Both the position numbers and the translations under genes were made by a program. A stretch of DNA of 64,000 nt from Hedera helix (lineage: Eukaryota > Streptophyta > Magnoliopsida > Apiales > Araliaceae): assembly GCA_947179155.2 (NCBI GenBank), contig OX359275.1, positions 37,940,808-38,004,807 on the forward strand, given 5' to 3'. The notes below the pieces were generated by a model. That model did no database searches and was not told where the DNA came from. It worked only from the letters and a program-made list of their open reading frames with translations. Of the stretch, positions 11,483 through 24,500 are shown piece after piece. Position 1 is the stretch's first letter, and each line of letters opens with the position of its first letter.

Positions 11483-12925
11483 TTATGCGATAGCAGGCAT
11501 GTCCTTGAGCCATGCATCAAGTGGCTTACCAATGGAGTACACAATGAAGCCAATCTCCCTCAGCTTCTCAAGATCAATAACATTCCTTCCATCGAAGATA
11601 AAAGCAGGTTTTTGCATGTTATCGTATACCTTCTGGTAGTCAAGAGTCTTGAACTCTTCCCACTCGGTGAGAATGCAAACAGCATGGGCATCCTTCGTTG
11701 CCTCGTAAGCATCCCAAACAACACTCACTTGCTTCACAGTGGTGGGGCTCATTGGCTGGAGGTGAAGGGGATGATCCCAATCAAATTTGTTCATTGAAAG
11801 GTCCCTCTGAATCTGATCCTCAGTCACTTGGGGGTCGTATATGCTAATCCGGGCTTTGTCACCCAACAACCCCTTGCAAACATCAATGGCTGGGGTCTCT
11901 CGAGTGTCACCTGTATCCTTCTTAAAGGCAAATCCTAGGATGGCAACTTTCTTGCCTGACACCGTGTTAAACATGGAGGCAACAACACGGTTTACAAAAC
12001 GACTCTTCTGATAATCATTAATCTTAATGACTTGCTTCCAGTATTCTGCTACCTCAGGAAGGCCGTTGCACTCACAGATATAAACCAGGTTCAGAATGTC
12101 CTTCTGGAAGCAAGACCCACCAAAACCAACACTAGCATTCAGGAATTTGGGGCCAATCCTTGTATCCTTACCAACGGCATACGCTACTTGAGAAACATTT
12201 GCACCGGTAGCCTCACAGAGAGCGGACATGGCATTAACAGAAGAGATTCTCTGTGCCAAAAAGGCATTGGCAGCAAGCTTTGAGAGCTCTGCAGACCATA
12301 AATTAGTGGTGATGATTCGATCTTCCGGCACCCACTGGGCATAAACATTTTTCAATGCTTCGACTGCCTTCTGGCCTTCTGGGGTTTCCCGGCCTCCAAT
12401 GAGAACACGGTCAGGTTTGAAAAGATCTTCAATTGCAGTCCCCTCAGCAAGGAACTCTGGGTTGGAAAGAATTTGGAAGCTGATTCCCTTACTGTTATGG
12501 GTCAGGATTTTTTCAATTGCTTCAGCTGTTTTGACCGGGACTGTTGATTTCTCAACCACTATTTTGTTGGATTTTGACACATCAGCAATCATGCGAGCAG
12601 CACTCTCCCAATATGTCAGATCGGCAGCCTTGCCCGCACCAAGGCCCCGAGTCTTGGTTGGGGTGTTGACAGAAACAAAGACTATATCAGCCTCATATAC
12701 ATGTTTCTCCACGTCTGTGCTGAAGAAGAGATTCTTGCCTCGGCACTGCTTCACAACATCATCAAGGCCTGGTTCATAGATGGGGAGCTGGTCACTGTTC
12801 CAGGCCGCTATTCGAGGCACAGAGATATCAACAACTGCCACCTCAATGGAAGGGCACTTAAGTGCTATCACTGCCATGGTGGGGCCCCCAACATACCCAG
12901 CACCAATGCAACAAATCTTCACCAT
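11483..12925 (-). CDS. UGD: UDP-glucose 6-dehydrogenase
   Basis: Complete intronless coding exon for 480 residues, the usual plant length. The cytosolic enzyme oxidises UDP-glucose twice with NAD+ to UDP-glucuronate, the precursor of pectin and hemicellulose sugars. Visible signatures are the NAD-binding GAGYVGGPT (residues 8-16), VSVNTPTK (84-91), EKSTVPVKT (125-133), SNPEFLAEGTA (154-164), KLAANAFLAQRISS (216-229) and the catalytic-cysteine motif GFGGSCFQKD with Cys272. The C-terminal UDP-binding domain follows (GFAFKKDTGDTRETPA, then FDGRNV). All key residues are present, so it should be active. The ATG at 12925 follows a leader exon joined by an intron. It is one member of a small plant gene family; I cannot tell which paralogue it matches. 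Confidence 0.97.
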   Translation of the reverse strand: MVKICCIGAGYVGGPTMAVIALKCPSIEVAVVDISVPRIAAWNSDQLPIYEPGLDDVVKQCRGKNLFFSTDVEKHVYEADIVFVSVNTPTKTRGLGAGKAADLTYWESAARMIADVSKSNKIVVEKSTVPVKTAEAIEKILTHNSKGISFQILSNPEFLAEGTAIEDLFKPDRVLIGGRETPEGQKAVEALKNVYAQWVPEDRIITTNLWSAELSKLAANAFLAQRISSVNAMSALCEATGANVSQVAYAVGKDTRIGPKFLNASVGFGGSCFQKDILNLVYICECNGLPEVAEYWKQVIKINDYQKSRFVNRVVASMFNTVSGKKVAILGFAFKKDTGDTRETPAIDVCKGLLGDKARISIYDPQVTEDQIQRDLSMNKFDWDHPLHLQPMSPTTVKQVSVVWDAYEATKDAHAVCILTEWEEFKTLDYQKVYDNMQKPAFIFDGRNVIDLEKLREIGFIVYSIGKPLDAWLKDMPAIA

Positions 12926-12945
12926 ATTTTCTCCTTATGTGTAGT

Positions 12946-14117
12946 CTGAATAAGCAGAAACTCGTGTCTTAGAATTAACTAAACATTCTTGAAAAGCATT
13001 TGCTGATTTTATTATAGCACTCAGATTGTGTTTAACAGAAAAGTAGATCCAGAAATGTGTTCAACTGCTAAATATCATGCTAGATTATGTTAAACTGATA
13101 AATAACAGTTCAGGTCATGTTCTAACTCATTTTATAAATCAACATTTGCCAAGTAATTTTTCATATGATTATCTCTCATACAGCACCCATCTCCCCATCT
13201 GACAATCAATAATTACATCATAAAAATGATTTGCATTAAGCTTCCTACCAGATCTGAATTGTTGGTGCGCGCACATCATCACCCAAAAAAAAAAATTGCT
13301 TCTGGATTTCTTTTAAAACGGGGAAAAGAAAAAGGAAAAAAAGGAACTCAACAGAAAAAATATTTGTAACACGTGAGCCAAAAATTTCATATTACTTTAC
13401 CATGAATTTATGAAAAAACCTTAAAAGCATATAATTCATTTTAGGACACAACAAGGCATACATGAATTAAAACAGAAACTTGATTGATAGTGGTTGAAAA
13501 AAAATAATCAAAGCAGATAAAAAATAACAGTTATTTATAGCAAGTCAACACAGACCAGTAGAAATTTAGCAAGCACCATAAATTAGTTTACATCAAGGAG
13601 TGTAGGTGTCACACCATAGATATGAAACTGGAGAAAAATCTAGCTCAAATTTCCAACTACCGCTCCCAAATTCCATTCAATAACATGGATTCATGCAATA
13701 AACTACAACCTTAATTTAGCTGAATGGTTGAGAAATCTATATTTTCAGATTTCAAAATCACGCGAACTAATCTGTCCAGATCCATTTTTGACACAGGAAT
13801 ATAAACCGGTTAGACGTGATTAAAACTAAATGGCCCTAAATTAAAGTTAAAATATAGAAAAATCAATCGGAACCATAGATCCAGCACTACGTTAAGCAAT
13901 GCCAATGGATCTGAACGTCTCTAACAATATAACACCGAAAAAATTAATCATAACCGATCAGCGATGCATTATTACAAACATCACCATCTCAGATCAAAAA
14001 CAGATACCAAAAAATAACAGCGGGATCATTAATCAGCCATGAAATTAGATAAACGAAACAGTATATGATTCGATTATAACAATACAAATCAATTTCGAAA
14101 TTAGATCAGAATTTTAC
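12946..14117 (-). other. 5' UTR intron of the UDP-glucose dehydrogenase gene
   Basis: Reading the minus strand, AAAAG/GTAAAAT at 14117 is a donor and TTATTCAG/ACTACAC at 12946 an acceptor, leaving 20 nt of leader before the ATG. The leader exon would run from about 14215 to 14118 and is rich in GAGA/TCTC. Leader introns of about 1 kb are common in highly expressed plant genes and often enhance expression. The intron itself shows no coding signal. Confidence 0.7.
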
Positions 14118-14241
14118 CTTTTGAATCCTTCGTACGTGCGAGTTTTCCAGGAAGAAGAGAAATTTGCAGAGAGCAAGAAAGAGAAGAGAGATGTTGTTGT
14201 GTGTGAGAAATCTACATGAAAACAAAGAAAGCGGGGATCAG

Positions 14242-14249
14242 TTTATATA
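14242..14249 (-). promoter_or_regulatory. TATA box of the UDP-glucose dehydrogenase gene
   Basis: The minus strand reads CTATATAAACT here, about 30 bases upstream of the presumed leader exon start near 14215. Position and sequence fit a canonical plant TATA box. Confidence 0.65.
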
Positions 14250-14259
14250 GTGGTTCTAG

Positions 14260-17200
14260 TTCCAAGATCTACCCTTGAGATTTTTGTGAAAGACATTTAA
14301 ATTTTCGTATTTTTAATGTTTTTACTCTTTGATGTGGATGCCTCAACGCATGACCAGCGCACATCGGGCGAATGAACATCAAAGTCAAACGGCAAATATT
14401 GTGATTTACCAACTCCGTTATATTTTCATTTTTCAAGCGGAGGTACGAAGGAAAAAATGAATTAAAAAATCAAATCGAGTAGTAGTTTGTTTGTTTGTTA
14501 TATTCACCTCCTAATTAATTTTTGACAAAATAAAAATAAAAAGTTACAACGTAAAATTTATAGTTAAATCAAACATTACGATTTAATTGTCGGTTTTAGC
14601 ATAGAATATTAAAATTATATTAGAGAAAATAACGTTATATGCATTGTAACGTATAGTTAAATTAATTTTTCCTTAAATTAATAAATAAATGTAAAAGATA
14701 TATTATTTTTGTAATGAGATGTAACTATATAAATTCCCAAAAACAATTATAAATAACTAATATTTTTACAATTTCATCCCGCAAAATTATTAAACTCTTA
14801 CAATTTTCCCCCCTATTTTCTAGAGAGATTCTAATTTATTTATTTATTTTCTTTCAGTAATTATCCCGTTGCATGTCAAGGTTCCATAATTTAACTTTTA
14901 AAAAATGTGCAAACATTGATTACCTTACCAGTTATGGTAAATAAAAGGATGATTTACAGATGTGCCCATGTACTAGTTGTAGCATATTCTGTACGCGGTT
15001 TGATTGGGGGATGCACCACTGTCATGTGCGCCTTTCCTGGACGTTGCGCAAACAAACGTGTATCCTGGGCTTGACCACAGAATCCCGCCGCTTGGAATAC
15101 GTTGATCAGCAAGTCCTCACTCCAGCCTAATTAGGTGGGTAAAAGCCCAATCGAATTTTGACTTTTTGAGATCTAACTCTTTTAAAAATTAAAAGAACCG
15201 AATCGGGTTAAATTTCAAATGAGTGTGAGGTTTATTTAGTTTATAAACTCGATCGCATCGAGTTCAAATCAGGCTTGAGCGAATCTTAAGTCCGACTCAT
15301 TTATTTTTTTATTATAACAAAAAAAATTAATTAATTAAATATTAAACGAGCCGAACACTTCAGTATTTTGACCAATAGTAGTAGGTTCTATTTTTTTATT
15401 TTTTTTATATATTGTTTTTGCAACAAAAAAATCATATAATTTATATCCGTAGCACTACTCTTTAACTAAATTATAAAGGACAAAAAAATTTATTCAAACT
15501 TAACTCTTTTAAAAAGTTTAAGATGAATTTGGTCAAACCAGGTCAAAATCTAAATTTCTTTACAACTATCAGCCTAATCCATAGATTCCATACTCTATGG
15601 TACCCCTTTGGTACAAATTATTATAACTATGGTAAACTTTAAGACATAAATAAATTATTATATTTTTTAATTTTATGACTTCACAAATTAACTTACAAAG
15701 TTAAAATTTATTTTTTATTTTAAAACGGACTCTTCTAGAATATATATTATTTTTTTATCTTACAAATGACACTCTTTTATTGACCGGATAAAGTATATAA
15801 GTAATACATCAAATTTATTTTTACTAAATCTAAAATTGGCCAGGGGCTCAAAACTCTCCCCCTTCCCATGGTGTAATTTAGTAAAAAAAAAAAGTGAAAA
15901 ACAAATTGATGCCTTGAAAACAATGATATCCGTTTTGGGGACAAGAGAATATATATATATATATATATGATGAACATAAAATATACCTCTTTTAATATAT
16001 TTTTTTTTAAATGTCTAAAATGTCGTAATTTTAATAAAAATATGATATTTAAAAGAAGTATACTATTTAATATGTATATTTTAAATTCGTCTTATATATA
16101 AATATATATAATAATATATATATACACAAAAGGCAATAGTGGAACATATTGGAGAATAATTTATAAGTTACTAGTATATTTTAAGAACTAACTTTTAGAA
16201 GTTAGTTAATTCAAACTATTTTCTTTTTGAGTAGGATGGAGAAAAAAAACTCCTCAAAATGAACAGAGTAGATATGAAGTTAGTTACTTGGAATGGTGCG
16301 CATGATTATTAATTTATCGTCACAAATGAAGACCAGCTACATTTTATTTATTTAAAAAATAAAGACCACGTGCGATAATAGTTATTCCTATCATGTCAAT
16401 TTTATTGAATGTAACTTCAACAGCAAGAATAATCATTGCTTGTGAACTCAAAAGGAACAGATTGAGTGAGATCTAATTAATTAACTGATCAATAACCCCA
16501 AAAAAAAAAAAAAAAATTGCATTTAAAAATAAGAAATGAAAAATACTAGTATTACTTGCACCAACCTAATGACGAACCGTACGTGTCATGACTCAGGATG
16601 TTGTTGATGCGGCTTCTGCAACTTAGCTTGAATGACCAACAAATTAAGGAGTCCAGGATCTTAACTAATCACCGATGAATAATTGAATTTTTTTTTCAGG
16701 CGTATATAAAAATCGGTGACACGGATTATACGAGATTTAACACGAATTTTTATGTCAAATTTTATTTTTTAATAATTAATATGAATTTTATCAGTGAATT
16801 TTATATACTTGTATTTTTTATTTTTTTTGTGGTGATGGTCGTGTTGAATTACTAGAAAAGAAGAAAGAAAATAATTAATTAAAAATTTAGAGACAAGAAA
16901 AGGAAAAATAAGAAGTTTACTTATGTTCGTGAGTTTTGGGGTTTGATAAATATTTACGAAGATATTTTAACTCTCCATTGAAATGTTAGACAAGTCTTTT
17001 ATTTTCCAACTTTGGGTCTTCCATGCGTTCGACCAAAAAAACACATCAAGAAGAAACTGAGTGGAAAGTTGGACAGAAACCAGACGACGAAGCATGCGAA
17101 AGTTGCTTCAGTAGAATCATTCCGTGATGAATTTTCACAAAACGATTACTCTGTCAGTGTAGACTCTTCTGCGGACGCATATTTTTTTTAAAAAAAATTT

Positions 17201-18200
17201 AGTTAGTTATTGATTAACTCGACATCGATAGTAAATAATTAATTTTGACTAATTCACTAATTATTTTTAACTTTATATTTATTTAGTTATTATGTTGCAT
17301 ATATTTACTTGTACACAATCTAAATACTATTTATAATTTATTTTGTTTTTTTGAAAAAATAATACGACTCGACATTATCGTTCCCAAATAGTCTAATTAC
17401 AAAAGTTAAAACACTAGATATTAATGATAAAATATAATATTTTTTTTATTAACAAGTTATGAATATATAATTAAAACATTTGTATCATATAAATTCTAAT
17501 TCAACCATATAAAAAAAGATGGAAGCAGTCTTTCTATAAAAAAATTGAACTGAAAGACTAAAAACAATTTGAATATGACAAGTGAGAAGGAGAGAGTGTG
17601 AATGCAAGCCGAGATGAACAAAACTAAAAGTCATTTATTTGTTTATTTACTACTAAATTCTTAAAAGATTTGATTTTGCAATGATGTTTTGATAACAAAA
17701 AGAAAATACAAAATAATATGGATAATAGTTATTGGTTATGACCATTAGATCTACTCATGTATGATAAAATATCCACTAATTATTATCCGTCACATCATTT
17801 TGTATTTAATTTTTTGTAATCATCTTTTGTTACCATAACAATACTCTTGATTTTGACTCTTAATTTTATATAGTGAAAAGAATTAGTGAAATAAATTAAT
17901 TTAAAATTATTATTAAAGGATGGATTGTGTTGGGCCAAAACTAAACTGAACCAAAAAAAATCCAAATTTTATTAGGCTCGAAAATATAAACCCAAAACAT
18001 ACTTCTTTATGCGTGGTGCGTGGGTTGGGCGGATGGTGGGGGGTGGGTTAGGGTTGGTCGCTTTTTGCAAGGATTGAAAGGTCTATCCTTGCGTCAATAA
18101 GCAGATATTACGAAATGATGAACAAGGGGTTATCAAATTAATTTTAGATGAACAAGCCTAGTAAATTGCTGCTAACACCTTCGGCTTTAGCCTGTGTGAC
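14260..18200. other. Long AT-rich intergenic region
   Basis: About 4 kb between the dehydrogenase promoter and the TPX2-like promoter, which are divergently transcribed. It holds poly(A/T) runs, a short AT microsatellite at 15951-15968, and no open frame with family resemblance. A weak inverted pairing between about 17670 and 17840 may be another decayed MITE. Confidence 0.6.
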
Positions 18201-18205
18201 TTGGC

Positions 18206-18216
18206 CATAACGGTCA
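18206..18216 (+). promoter_or_regulatory. MSA-like element (mitosis-specific activator)
   Basis: CATAACGGTCA matches the MSA consensus YCYAACGGYYA at all but one position, 285-295 bases upstream of the TPX2-like ATG. MSA sites bind three-repeat MYB (MYB3R) factors that switch on G2/M genes. A second AACGG core lies on the minus strand at 18330-18334 (TGTAACGGCTG). This fits a gene whose family acts on the mitotic spindle. Confidence 0.55.
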
Positions 18217-18500
18217 CCAATATCATCGTCATATTTCCTTCAGAATTAGTCAGATCGGACGGTCCAAACTTTTTAAAATATAGTTTAATATATAATCCAA
18301 CGCCCTTAAACAATGCCCACAAAAACCAGCCGTTACAAGAGCGTCCAGAGCTCAACGTTCTTCTTCTCCGCTTCTCATCAATAATGATCCAACAAAGATT
18401 GATCCTCAAACACTAACCACACCCATTCTCTCTCTCTAAACCCTCCCTTCAACCCCCCATTACTTGTTGACATTTACCCTCCTTTTGCCGGTATTTTCCG

Positions 18501-21500
18501 ATGGATTTTAGTGCCAAGAACTCCGGAACAGTCACCCCTGTGAAAGACCCAAAACCGAATCGATCTAAAATTTCGAAAGTGGCAAAGAAATGTGAGAATT
18601 TGAATCCTAATTACACAAGCCCTGATCCGAAATTATCGAATTCAGCACTAAGCAAATCTGCCAAAAAGTCCCATAAATCAGCCCCGAAAAACCCTAACCC
18701 CGTTGCCTCACCGTCGCCTCGTAAGAAAATTCGAGAGAGGAAGTTTGTGGTGGCGAAGAAGAACTCGAAGAGAGAGAAATCCAACTCTTCGAGAGTGGCG
18801 TGTAAGTGTAATATTAGTGGTAAGTCCCAGAAATGTCTCTGTGTCGCTTATGAAACTCTTAGGGCTTCTCAGGAAGGGTTTTTCAGGAATCGGGGTAGTA
18901 TTGTTGATTACTCTGATAGAGCCGAAAATGGAGTCAAAGGAGAGGAAGAAGTGAATCCCATTATTCAGAACCCTGAAATTCCAGATGGGTATGAAGAAAA
19001 GTTGGGGGGAAATGATTGTTTGGAGAAAAATGGATTGGATGAGACTGATGAGGTGACAAGCGAAATGGGGAGTACAACTATGAAGAGGAGGAGAGATAAA
19101 TTGTTGGAAAAGGCAATGCAGAGTGTGCCTGAACCTGGGTGTGGAAGAGTGCTGCATTTGGTTAAGGCTTTTGAGAATCTTCTTTCAATACCAAAGTCAA
19201 GGGAATCAGATGAAAAGGAATCAGAAGATACCAAGAAGGGTATGAAATGGGCATTGCCAGGATTGCAATCTGAGGATCCTGAAACACAGGTCTCTTCATC
19301 TTCATTCTGTCCGTCAGATTTTTTCCTTACATCGGAGAGTTTAGGATTGAACTCACAGGTTTGCTCCTCGTTAGATAGCAGCCAAGGAAGGTTGGTATCA
19401 GTAAATTTATTGATGAACAAATTTAAAACGTCATTTTTTATTTTATTTTTTGCCTAATCACCTTGATTTGGATTCTGATTCTGGTTTTGTATTTATTTTG
19501 AAGCTTTACCGTTTCAAACTGGAATTCTGGTGGTGGTCAAAGGAGCAGACGAAATGTATGAATTATTGTGCATTCTATATTTGATATTGAGAGAACTAAT
19601 ATTATCTTTTGACGATGAATTATTAATGTTATGAGAATAAATTATTTAAAGATGACACATAAAATTAGAGTTTTATACCTTCCAATAACAACATGACAGG
19701 TAGGAAATTTTGAAAAAAATCAAGAAATTTGAATTGTATTAGCATATTTTGTATTTATTATTTACCACTATAAAACTGTTCAACCAACCATATTGGATTC
19801 AAATTCCTTGATATTTTTTTGAATTCCCTACATAGCACGTTATTATTGGAGAATATAAAACTCTAGTTTTACGAGCTCTCCATATATAATTTATTCTCTA
19901 ATATTATTATTCACATTCAATGCAGAGTTTTGAATCATGTGGGACATTTGGTGGAAGGCAATGGAAGAGGCACCACAAAGTTACCTCCCAGAAACCTTTC
20001 AATCTTAGAACTGAGGTATGTTTAATTTGGTTTATCTGTGAGCTTGAGTTCCTACTTTATTAGGCTTGCATTAGTTATGGTAGCATCTTATGAGTATTTT
20101 TGAGGAATAGCACGGTTGACGTTTAACTTTTTAAGTTATATTTAATTTGTTTCAGTCTTTCTTAACGTCAATCTGATTGGCGTTGGGATGGATTTGCAAA
20201 TTTGGACGCCACTCGAAGTGGTGTTGGCTAATTATCCCTATTAATTAGTTACTTAATTTATCTTAACTCATTTTTTGTAAGAAAAAAAATTGTAATTTTT
20301 ATTTTTTTAAAATGAATTGTTTTTTTATAAAATTTATTTTTAATTTTTTTTTTAAAACGAATTTATTTTCTAAACAAATTTTTAAAAATAAAATAAAATA
20401 AAGTACACTTCAAATGTCAATCTGAATGACGTTTAATCCAAAAGTAAGCTGTTTCAACGCCAATGTGAATGGCGTTAATTTTTTTTTTTTTTAAAAGAAT
20501 AAAAAAGTAACTTTTAAGGATATATGAGTTGAACGAAGCATGTAAATAGATACGAGCAATGTTTTCAGAATCGGACCGGTTATCGAATCGAAAATGGTAC
20601 CGGGTGGATGGATCACTGATTTAACTAGTGGTCAAACTGTTATTGAACCAGTGACGTCATAAATATATAAAAATATATTATAAAAAATTAATAAAATTTT
20701 AAAGCATCTAATTTTTTGTAAGCTAATATAGTGAAATTGTGTTTAAAATATTTAAAAAAAATTCAAAATCAGTTCAACCGAGCCAACTAATCGGTTTTAT
20801 CGGTTGAACTACCGGTCGAACCGGTGGTCAACCGATTTTTGACCAAATTGGTATGTACCGGTACAGCTGGTATATACCGAGCGTAAAAGTAGCGAAATGG
20901 TATTAAACCGCTCTATTTCATTCCGAGCTGACCGGTCCGATTAACTAAAAAATCGACAAAATCTAATTAATTGGACACTCCTAGCTAGTCCGAGCGGGGT
21001 TTCAAAACATTGGATATGAGTTGAACGAAGCATGTAATGTAGATTATGTCATGTAAATATCTGCAAAATATAACCAAAAATTACGCCTAATTTATTATAA
21101 TGCAAGAATTAAAACATTTATTGTCTCAAGCGATTTTATTTTAAAACAAAATAAAAATATTTAATTATCAATTTTTTAAATAAAATTATATTTTGCATTA
21201 TTTTTATGTAACAAATATTTAATTTTATTACAACAAAAACTGATATACCACCAAAAAACTTAATATCAAAACACTAGTACAAAAATAAATAAATTAGAGT
21301 AACATTAAATTGTATAATAAAATTAGGTTTTGACTTTTAGGTTTTGTCGATTTTGTAGATTTTTGAAACAAGGCCCCTTTATATTACAACCTAATGTGAC
21401 TGGCGTCGAAGAATTGAGAAAAATATATATATATATATATATATTTACATCCAACGTCAGTCACATTAGCGTTGAATTTTTTTTTTTAAAAAGATTGTTT

Positions 21501-24500
21501 AAAAATAAAATCGCTTAAAAAAAAACTAAAGTTTTTTAAAAAAAATCTCTTTTAAATTAATTAATTTAGTTAAGATACCAAGGCATTATCCTCAACTGAC
21601 ATTTTATCATATATCCTTAAAAGTTATTTTTTCTATTCTTGTTTTAAAAAATTGAACACCATTAACATACTTTAATTTTTTAATTAATTTAATGTGTTGG
21701 TATCTTAACCAAATTAATTAATTTAAAAGCATTTTTTTTAAATAAAAAAATTAAGTTTTTTTTAAAACTATTTTATTTTTAAACAAATTTATAAAAAAAA
21801 TCCTTCACGCCAATGTGACTGGTGTAAATATAATTTTTTTCCCTCAATTCTTCAACGCCAGTCACATTGGTGTAGTAACATTAAGGGCCTTGTTTCAAAA
21901 ATCTAGAAAACTGATAAAAGCTAAAAGTGAAAACCTAATTTTATTATACAATTTAATGTGATTCTAATTTATATTTTTTTGTATTAGTGTTAATTTTTAT
22001 TTTTTGCTAAATTATTAATGTTAACTTTGTTATATTGTGATGTTTAATTTTATTTTTTAACGGATGGTTTCAGTTGTTGTTTTGATATTATTTTTTTGGT
22101 GGTATATTAGTTTTTGTTGTAATAAAATTAAATGTTTGTTACATAAAAATAATGTAAAATATAATTTTATTTTTAAAAAATGATAATTAAATTTTATTAT
22201 TTTGTTTAAAAATAAAATCATTTTAAAAAAAACTTAATTTTTTTAATAAAAAAATTATCTTTTAAATTAATTATTTTGGTTAAGATAACAACGCATCCTG
22301 TGCTTTAATTCTTACATTATAATAAAGTAGTCTTACCTTTTTGGTTATATTTTGCATATATTTAAATAACATAATCTTACATGCTTCGTTCAAGTCACAT
22401 CTATCATATATCCTCAAAAGTTATCTTTCTATTCTTTAAAAAAAAAAAAAAAAAAAAAATTGAACGTCATTCATATTTTGGTTATATTTTGGTTCTACCC
22501 TCAAAATAATATACCTTTTTGTTTATATTTTGTAGATAATACATGACATAATCTACATTACATGCTTCGTTCAAGTCACATATATCATATATTCTCAAAA
22601 GTTACTTTTCTATTCTTTTTTAAAAAGAAAATAAAATAAAAATTGAACGCCATTCACATTGGCATTGAAGCAGCTTATTTTTGGGTTAAACGTCATTCGG
22701 ATCGGCATTGAAGTGTAATCTTTTTTTATTTAAATAAATTTGTTTTAAAAAAAAACAAATTAAAAATATTTTTTTAAAAAAATTACAATTTTTTTTATAC
22801 AAAAAATAAGTTAAGATAAGTTAAGTAACTAATTAATAAGATAATCAAACATCCAAATTTGCAAATCCTCTCCAATGCCAATAGTGTTGAGGCTATAAAT
22901 AAAAAAGATTGAACAAATTTGATGTTAACTTAGAAAGTTGAACGTGAACAGTGCTATTTCTGAAAAATATTCAGCATCGTATATCAACTTTTGTTTTGTT
23001 TAAACTTTTTAAGCTATTAAACTTTTGAGAATTTATAAAATTTCCTTGATTAACGTCATAGTGCTTCCATTTTTGCTTCATTTTACTTGAATTGAATTGA
23101 ACTTTGTTAGAACTAAACTAGATGAATTGAATATTGTTGTGGTAAAGTATGTGCAGACACCAAGCATACATGTGATCAAATTATAATAATAATATACTGT
23201 GACGCCCCCAAATCTGAGCCCACACAGCCCAAACTTGAGTCGTCAAAAGACTACAACAAAATTATTACAATGAAATACAACGTACAACAATACAGTGGAT
23301 AATACAACACAACTAAGTCTTCATTATTATTGTCACACTATTTTATAACACGTGAAGACTATGATAGCTATCCCCGCACTCTCACTCCATTCCCCGGCTA
23401 GACCCCGTTACGTTCTCATCTCCTGTTGAAAAACAATGGAACGAAAAGAAAGGGTGAGCTCAAATAGCCCAGTAAGAAATATCATGACTAAGATAATGAC
23501 GAATAATTTATCATTAGCCTTCAACAGTTGAGTTCTTGATAGAATACAATAGACTACAAGGTTTATATCAAAAACTGCAGTTAAATTCTTAAACAACGTT
23601 CATATCAATAATAGCAGCGGAATGAGCAATCTATTAGAAGAATAATGCAGACCATAATGTCCACTCGCTTCTCTTTTTAGTAAAAACATCATCAACTTTT
23701 ATCATCTGAAATACCATTAGTCATGATAATAAAAATTCACAGTTCCTGGTCATAATCATGCAAATCAACAGTTCATCTTTGCACTACGGGCCAAAGATAT
23801 TCAATAAAGCACCAACGGTCATGATTATACCAGATTCAGCCTTTGGTCATAATCATACCAACCAACAGTTCATCTTTGCACTACGGGCCAAAGAGAACAT
23901 TCACCACGTGCCATAAAAGACACCGAACAGATGTATCGCCTTTAACCTAGTATATCGCCTTTAACCTATCATCTGTTCAACAATTATATCATATCTGTGC
24001 CCCCGGCCACAGATATTCACAACAACTTGATTCTTGATGATTAATACAAATAACAGTGATACAAATGATGAACAGAAGAACAGGATAAACAATAAGTATC
24101 GGAAGTTTACTTTGTGCAGATTCAAATAATGTCCAAATTGTCAACATGATGTGGAGTGAAATTTAAAAATGATATTCAAGATCCACAGTTCAGAATAACG
24201 ATTATAGTTCAACAGAAAGGTTCAGAAAATAGGAAGGTTCAGTTGAAATAATGAAGTTCAACTATTATGGAACATATAATATTTTCAGGAATTATAGAAG
24301 CAATAGTTCCATAATAAGTTTCGATTTAGGTGTATGGAAGAAAATAATATCCCTTACCGTAGCAGGTTTGATTAACAGAAGGTGAAGAAAATTAATATCC
24401 CTTACCATAGTAAGTTTGAATAATGGAAGATGAAAAAGATGGTATCCCTTATGAGTATAAAGGAAAATGATATCACTTACGAATATGGAATAAAAGTGTC

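Noticed and set aside
17650..17850. Possible inverted repeat in the intergenic region
   Set aside because: Pairing is patchy and could arise by chance in AT-rich DNA; no clear ends or target duplication.
23408..23596. 62-codon frame present in all four gypsy LTRs (also 30178-30366, 48050-48238, 54714-54902)
   Set aside because: Conserved only because the LTRs are near-identical copies; it ends in the LTR, has no family resemblance and its hydrophobic composition fits AT-rich DNA.
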